Shown here one piece after another: positions 6,309-8,493 of a DNA stretch of 8,493 nucleotides (positions are counted from its first letter, which is position 1; each line of letters starts with the position of its first letter). The position numbers and the translations under genes were made by a program. Below the pieces are notes generated by a model. It was not told the DNA's origin, made no database searches, and was given only the letters and a program-made list of their open reading frames with translations. The stretch comes from Xanthobacteraceae bacterium. GTDB lineage: Bacteria > Pseudomonadota > Alphaproteobacteria > Rhizobiales > Xanthobacteraceae. The DNA lies in assembly GCA_030043285.1 (NCBI GenBank), contig JASHXZ010000258.1:1-8493 (forward strand), read 5' to 3'.

Positions 6309-7241
6309 ATGCGCGTCGTCGTCGTCGGCCTTGGTGTGCAGGGGCACAAGCGCCGGCGCGTCGCGGGCGCCGATTTCGTCGCTGCGGTCGATCCGGTCAA
6401 TAACGAAGCCGAATACCGGTGCATCGAAGACGTTCCGTTGGCGAACTACGATGCGGCGCTGGCCTGCATCCCCGACGAGCCGAAGATCGCGTTGCTCGAC
6501 TATTTGTTGCGGAACGGCAAGCACGTTCTGGTCGAGAAGCCATTGTGGGCTGTCGACGACGCGGAGATCGCGCGGCTTGCCGTCCTGGCAAAGACAAACG
6601 GCGTCGTCTGCTATACTGCCTATAATCACCGGTTCGAGCCGCATTTCGTGCGCATGCGCGACGTCATCAGGTCGGGCCAGCTCGGCGCCATCTATCGTTG
6701 CCGCATGTTTTACGGCAACGGCACGGCGCGGCTCGTGCGCGATTCGCAATGGCGTGATCAGGGTGCAGGTGTGCTGCCTGATCTCGGCTCGCACCTGCTC
6801 GATACCGCGCGCTTCTGGTTCGCGGACATCGGCGATGATTTCGCGATCGTTTCCAGCCGCTGCTTCGAGAACCGCGCGCCCGATCACGTGGTGCTTGGCT
6901 CGCGTGGCACGACCCCCCAGCTCGAGCTGGAAATGACATTGCTGAGCTGGCGCAACCATTTCACCTGCGACGTCTTTGCCGAGAACGGCTCGGCCCATAT
7001 CAGCTCGCTGTGCAAGTGGGGGCCGTCCTCGTTCACGCTGCGCAAGCGCGTGCTGCCGAGCGGACGGCCGTCGGAGGATACCATCACGCTTGTGCAGGAC
7101 GATCCGACCTGGGCCGTTGAATACGAGCACTTCAAGCTGCTGTGCGCGGCACGCCGCGTCGGCGATCTCGCCGACGATCTTTGGCTCAATCGCACCCTGC
7201 GGCGGCTGGGGGAGGCCGCGATCAAGGAGCGTGAGGCGTGA
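6309..7241 (+). CDS. Gfo/Idh/MocA-family sugar oxidoreductase
   Basis: From the ATG at 6309 the protein has 310 residues; a GTG immediately before it (6306) could also serve. The N-terminal Rossmann domain begins with GLGVQG (7-12). LVEKPLW (74-80) contains the family EKP with Lys77, which positions NAD and substrate. YNHR (105-108) and PDLGSHLLD (157-165), with Asp158 and His162, form the usual catalytic region. The rest is the C-terminal alpha/beta substrate domain. Members oxidise or reduce ring hydroxyls of sugars, NDP-sugars or inositols with NAD(P). In NDP-sugar pathways WbpB/WlbA-type enzymes act at C3, but this one cannot be assigned a position. It starts 18 bases after the HldE-like stop with a weak Shine-Dalgarno, and ends overlapping the next start as GTGA. 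Confidence 0.88.
   Translation: MRVVVVGLGVQGHKRRRVAGADFVAAVDPVNNEAEYRCIEDVPLANYDAALACIPDEPKIALLDYLLRNGKHVLVEKPLWAVDDAEIARLAVLAKTNGVVCYTAYNHRFEPHFVRMRDVIRSGQLGAIYRCRMFYGNGTARLVRDSQWRDQGAGVLPDLGSHLLDTARFWFADIGDDFAIVSSRCFENRAPDHVVLGSRGTTPQLELEMTLLSWRNHFTCDVFAENGSAHISSLCKWGPSSFTLRKRVLPSGRPSEDTITLVQDDPTWAVEYEHFKLLCAARRVGDLADDLWLNRTLRRLGEAAIKEREA
7224..7229 (+). promoter_or_regulatory. Strong ribosome binding site that fixes a GTG start
   Basis: AAGGAG lies eight bases upstream of the GTG at 7238, inside the end of the oxidoreductase gene. It is the best Shine-Dalgarno in the operon. It supports a GTG start overlapping the previous TGA by four bases (GTGA). Confidence 0.65.
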
Positions 7242-8493
7242 GCGGACCCACCGTCGGATTTGCCGGCCTCACGCACCTGGGTCTGGTATCGGCAGTCGCC
7301 ACGGCAGCCAAGGGTTTGCGCGTAATCGGCTACGATCCCGATGAGAAGCGCGTGCGTGATATCGCTGCAGGGCGCCTGCCGGTTCTGGAGCCCGGCCTCG
7401 ACGATCTGGCGCGCCGCTTTGGCACGCAGCTCTCCTATACCGATCGTGTCGGCGATTTGAGCAACTGCGATCTCGTTTACATCGCCAGCGACGTCCCGAC
7501 CGATGGCCGCGGACAAAGCGATCTGTCGGGCATCTCAGCGCTGGTCGAATCGGTGATTTCGGCGCTCGGACCGAGCGCGCTCCTGTGCGTGCTCTGTCAG
7601 GTGCCGCCGGGCTTCACTCGCAAGCTGCCGCTCGACCCGGCGCGGCTCTACTATCAGGTCGAGACGCTGGTGTTCGGCCGCGCGATCGAACGCGCGACAA
7701 AACCCGAGCGCTTCATCGTTGGCTGCGCCGATCCGGTGCGGCCACTGCCGGCTGTCTATGCGGCCGTGCTTGGAGCATTCGAGTGCCCCATTCTGCCGAT
7801 GCGCTACGAAAGCGCTGAGCTCGCCAAAATCGCGATCAATTGCTGTCTCGTCGCCTCGGTGAGCGTCGCCAATACGTTAGCCGATCTGTCGGAGCGCATC
7901 GGCGCCGATTGGCATGAAATCGTGCCGGCGCTGCGGCTCGACCGCCGCATCGGGCCACACAGCTATCTGATCCCCGGCTTGGGTATCGCGGGCGGCAACC
8001 TCGAGCGTGATCTCGCAACCGTGCTGCGGCTTTCGGAAGCGGCCGGCAGCGAAGCCTCCGTCATCGCCGCCTTCGTCGAGAACAGCCGCATCCGGCGCGA
8101 TTGGGTGTTGCGGCTGATCCACCGCGAAATCCTGCCGTACAAGGCAGACCCGACATTCGGCATATTGGGCCTCGCCTACAAGGAGAACACCCACTCGACG
8201 AAGAATTCACCCTCTTTGGCGCTGATCGCCGACCTACAGTCTTGGCCGATCCGCGTTTACGATCCGGCGGTGCCGGCCGCTGCGGTCCGCCATCCGGCGG
8301 TCGTCGCGGCGTCCGGCGCGATCGAGGCGGCGCGCGGCGCCGACGCGCTCCTGATCATGACGCCATGGCCGGAATTTCGCACGCTTTCGCCTGTCAGTCT
8401 CACAGCCGTCATGCGCGGACGCGCGATCGTCGATCCGTTCCGCGTACTTGATCCGGCGGTTATGCGCACTGCAGGCTTTTCCTATTTTACGCT
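7238..8493 (+). CDS. UDP-glucose/GDP-mannose dehydrogenase-family protein lacking the catalytic cysteine, 3' end cut
   Basis: 418 codons are visible from the GTG at 7238 with no stop, so only a short C-terminus is missing (family about 420-450). The three-domain layout is present. The N-terminal Rossmann region has GLTHLG (10-15) where GxGxxG is usual. The central helix has ELAKIAIN with Lys197 and Asn201, and RRIGPHSYLIPGLGIAGGN ends at 254. The C-terminal domain has GLAYKENTHSTKNSP (311-325) and LLIMTPWPEF. Aligned by eye to Streptococcus pyogenes UGD, Lys204, Asn208 and Asp264 are kept (197, 201, 258), but catalytic Cys260 is Asn254, Glu145 is Phe146 and Thr118 is Gln121. The usual two-step oxidation to a uronic acid through a thiohemiacetal therefore looks impossible. 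A single alcohol oxidation, another reaction or a non-catalytic role are options. It is coupled to the oxidoreductase gene by a GTGA overlap. Confidence 0.85.
   Translation, partial: MSGPTVGFAGLTHLGLVSAVATAAKGLRVIGYDPDEKRVRDIAAGRLPVLEPGLDDLARRFGTQLSYTDRVGDLSNCDLVYIASDVPTDGRGQSDLSGISALVESVISALGPSALLCVLCQVPPGFTRKLPLDPARLYYQVETLVFGRAIERATKPERFIVGCADPVRPLPAVYAAVLGAFECPILPMRYESAELAKIAINCCLVASVSVANTLADLSERIGADWHEIVPALRLDRRIGPHSYLIPGLGIAGGNLERDLATVLRLSEAAGSEASVIAAFVENSRIRRDWVLRLIHREILPYKADPTFGILGLAYKENTHSTKNSPSLALIADLQSWPIRVYDPAVPAAAVRHPAVVAASGAIEAARGADALLIMTPWPEFRTLSPVSLTAVMRGRAIVDPFRVLDPAVMRTAGFSYFT

Noticed and set aside
7238..8493. Calling the last gene a functional UDP-glucose 6-dehydrogenase (ugd).
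   Set aside because: The catalytic cysteine and the second active-site glutamate are absent, so the symbol would imply an activity the sequence does not support.

Overview
The window is GC-rich DNA with strong G/C preference at third codon positions. Its gene styles fit an alphaproteobacterium, most likely of the Bradyrhizobium/Rhodopseudomonas type; that assignment is inferred from composition and protein character only, because no rRNA or other taxonomic marker is present. It looks like part of a surface-polysaccharide or nucleotide-sugar biosynthesis locus. I see no tRNA, rRNA, CRISPR array, transposase or attachment site.

Layout. Two divergent gene groups flank a 566-bp non-coding region (1276-1841). 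On the minus strand are a left-handed beta-helix (hexapeptide) O-acetyltransferase (1275 to 577) and, overlapping it by four bases (ATGA), an AAC(3)/YokD-fold N-acetyltransferase (580 leftwards, cut by the window edge). On the plus strand is a tight series of six genes: a small transaldolase (1842-2597), two extended-SDR sugar-nucleotide epimerase/dehydratases (2737-3738 and 3735-4736), a bifunctional nucleotidyltransferase-PfkB kinase resembling HldE with its domains in reverse order (4740-6290), a Gfo/Idh/MocA oxidoreductase (6309-7241) and a UDP-glucose/GDP-mannose dehydrogenase-family protein (7238 to beyond the window end). After the transaldolase the genes overlap or lie within 18 bp of each other, so they are probably one transcript. 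A 139-bp gap holding a perfect 8-bp-stem hairpin separates the transaldolase from the rest.

How they may work together (inference). The transaldolase would make or rearrange a ketose phosphate such as sedoheptulose 7-phosphate. The HldE-like fusion would phosphorylate the anomeric position of a sugar phosphate and attach a nucleotide. The two SDRs and two further oxidoreductases would then epimerise or oxidise the NDP-sugar, and the divergent acetyltransferases could decorate the product. The set resembles ADP-heptose synthesis but is not that pathway: no GmhA isomerase or GmhB phosphatase is present, the fusion order is swapped, and the last enzyme lacks the catalytic cysteine and other active-site residues of nucleotide-sugar dehydrogenases. 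The product may be an unusual heptose-like or other modified sugar. No glycosyltransferase, polymerase or transporter lies in the window to show where it goes.
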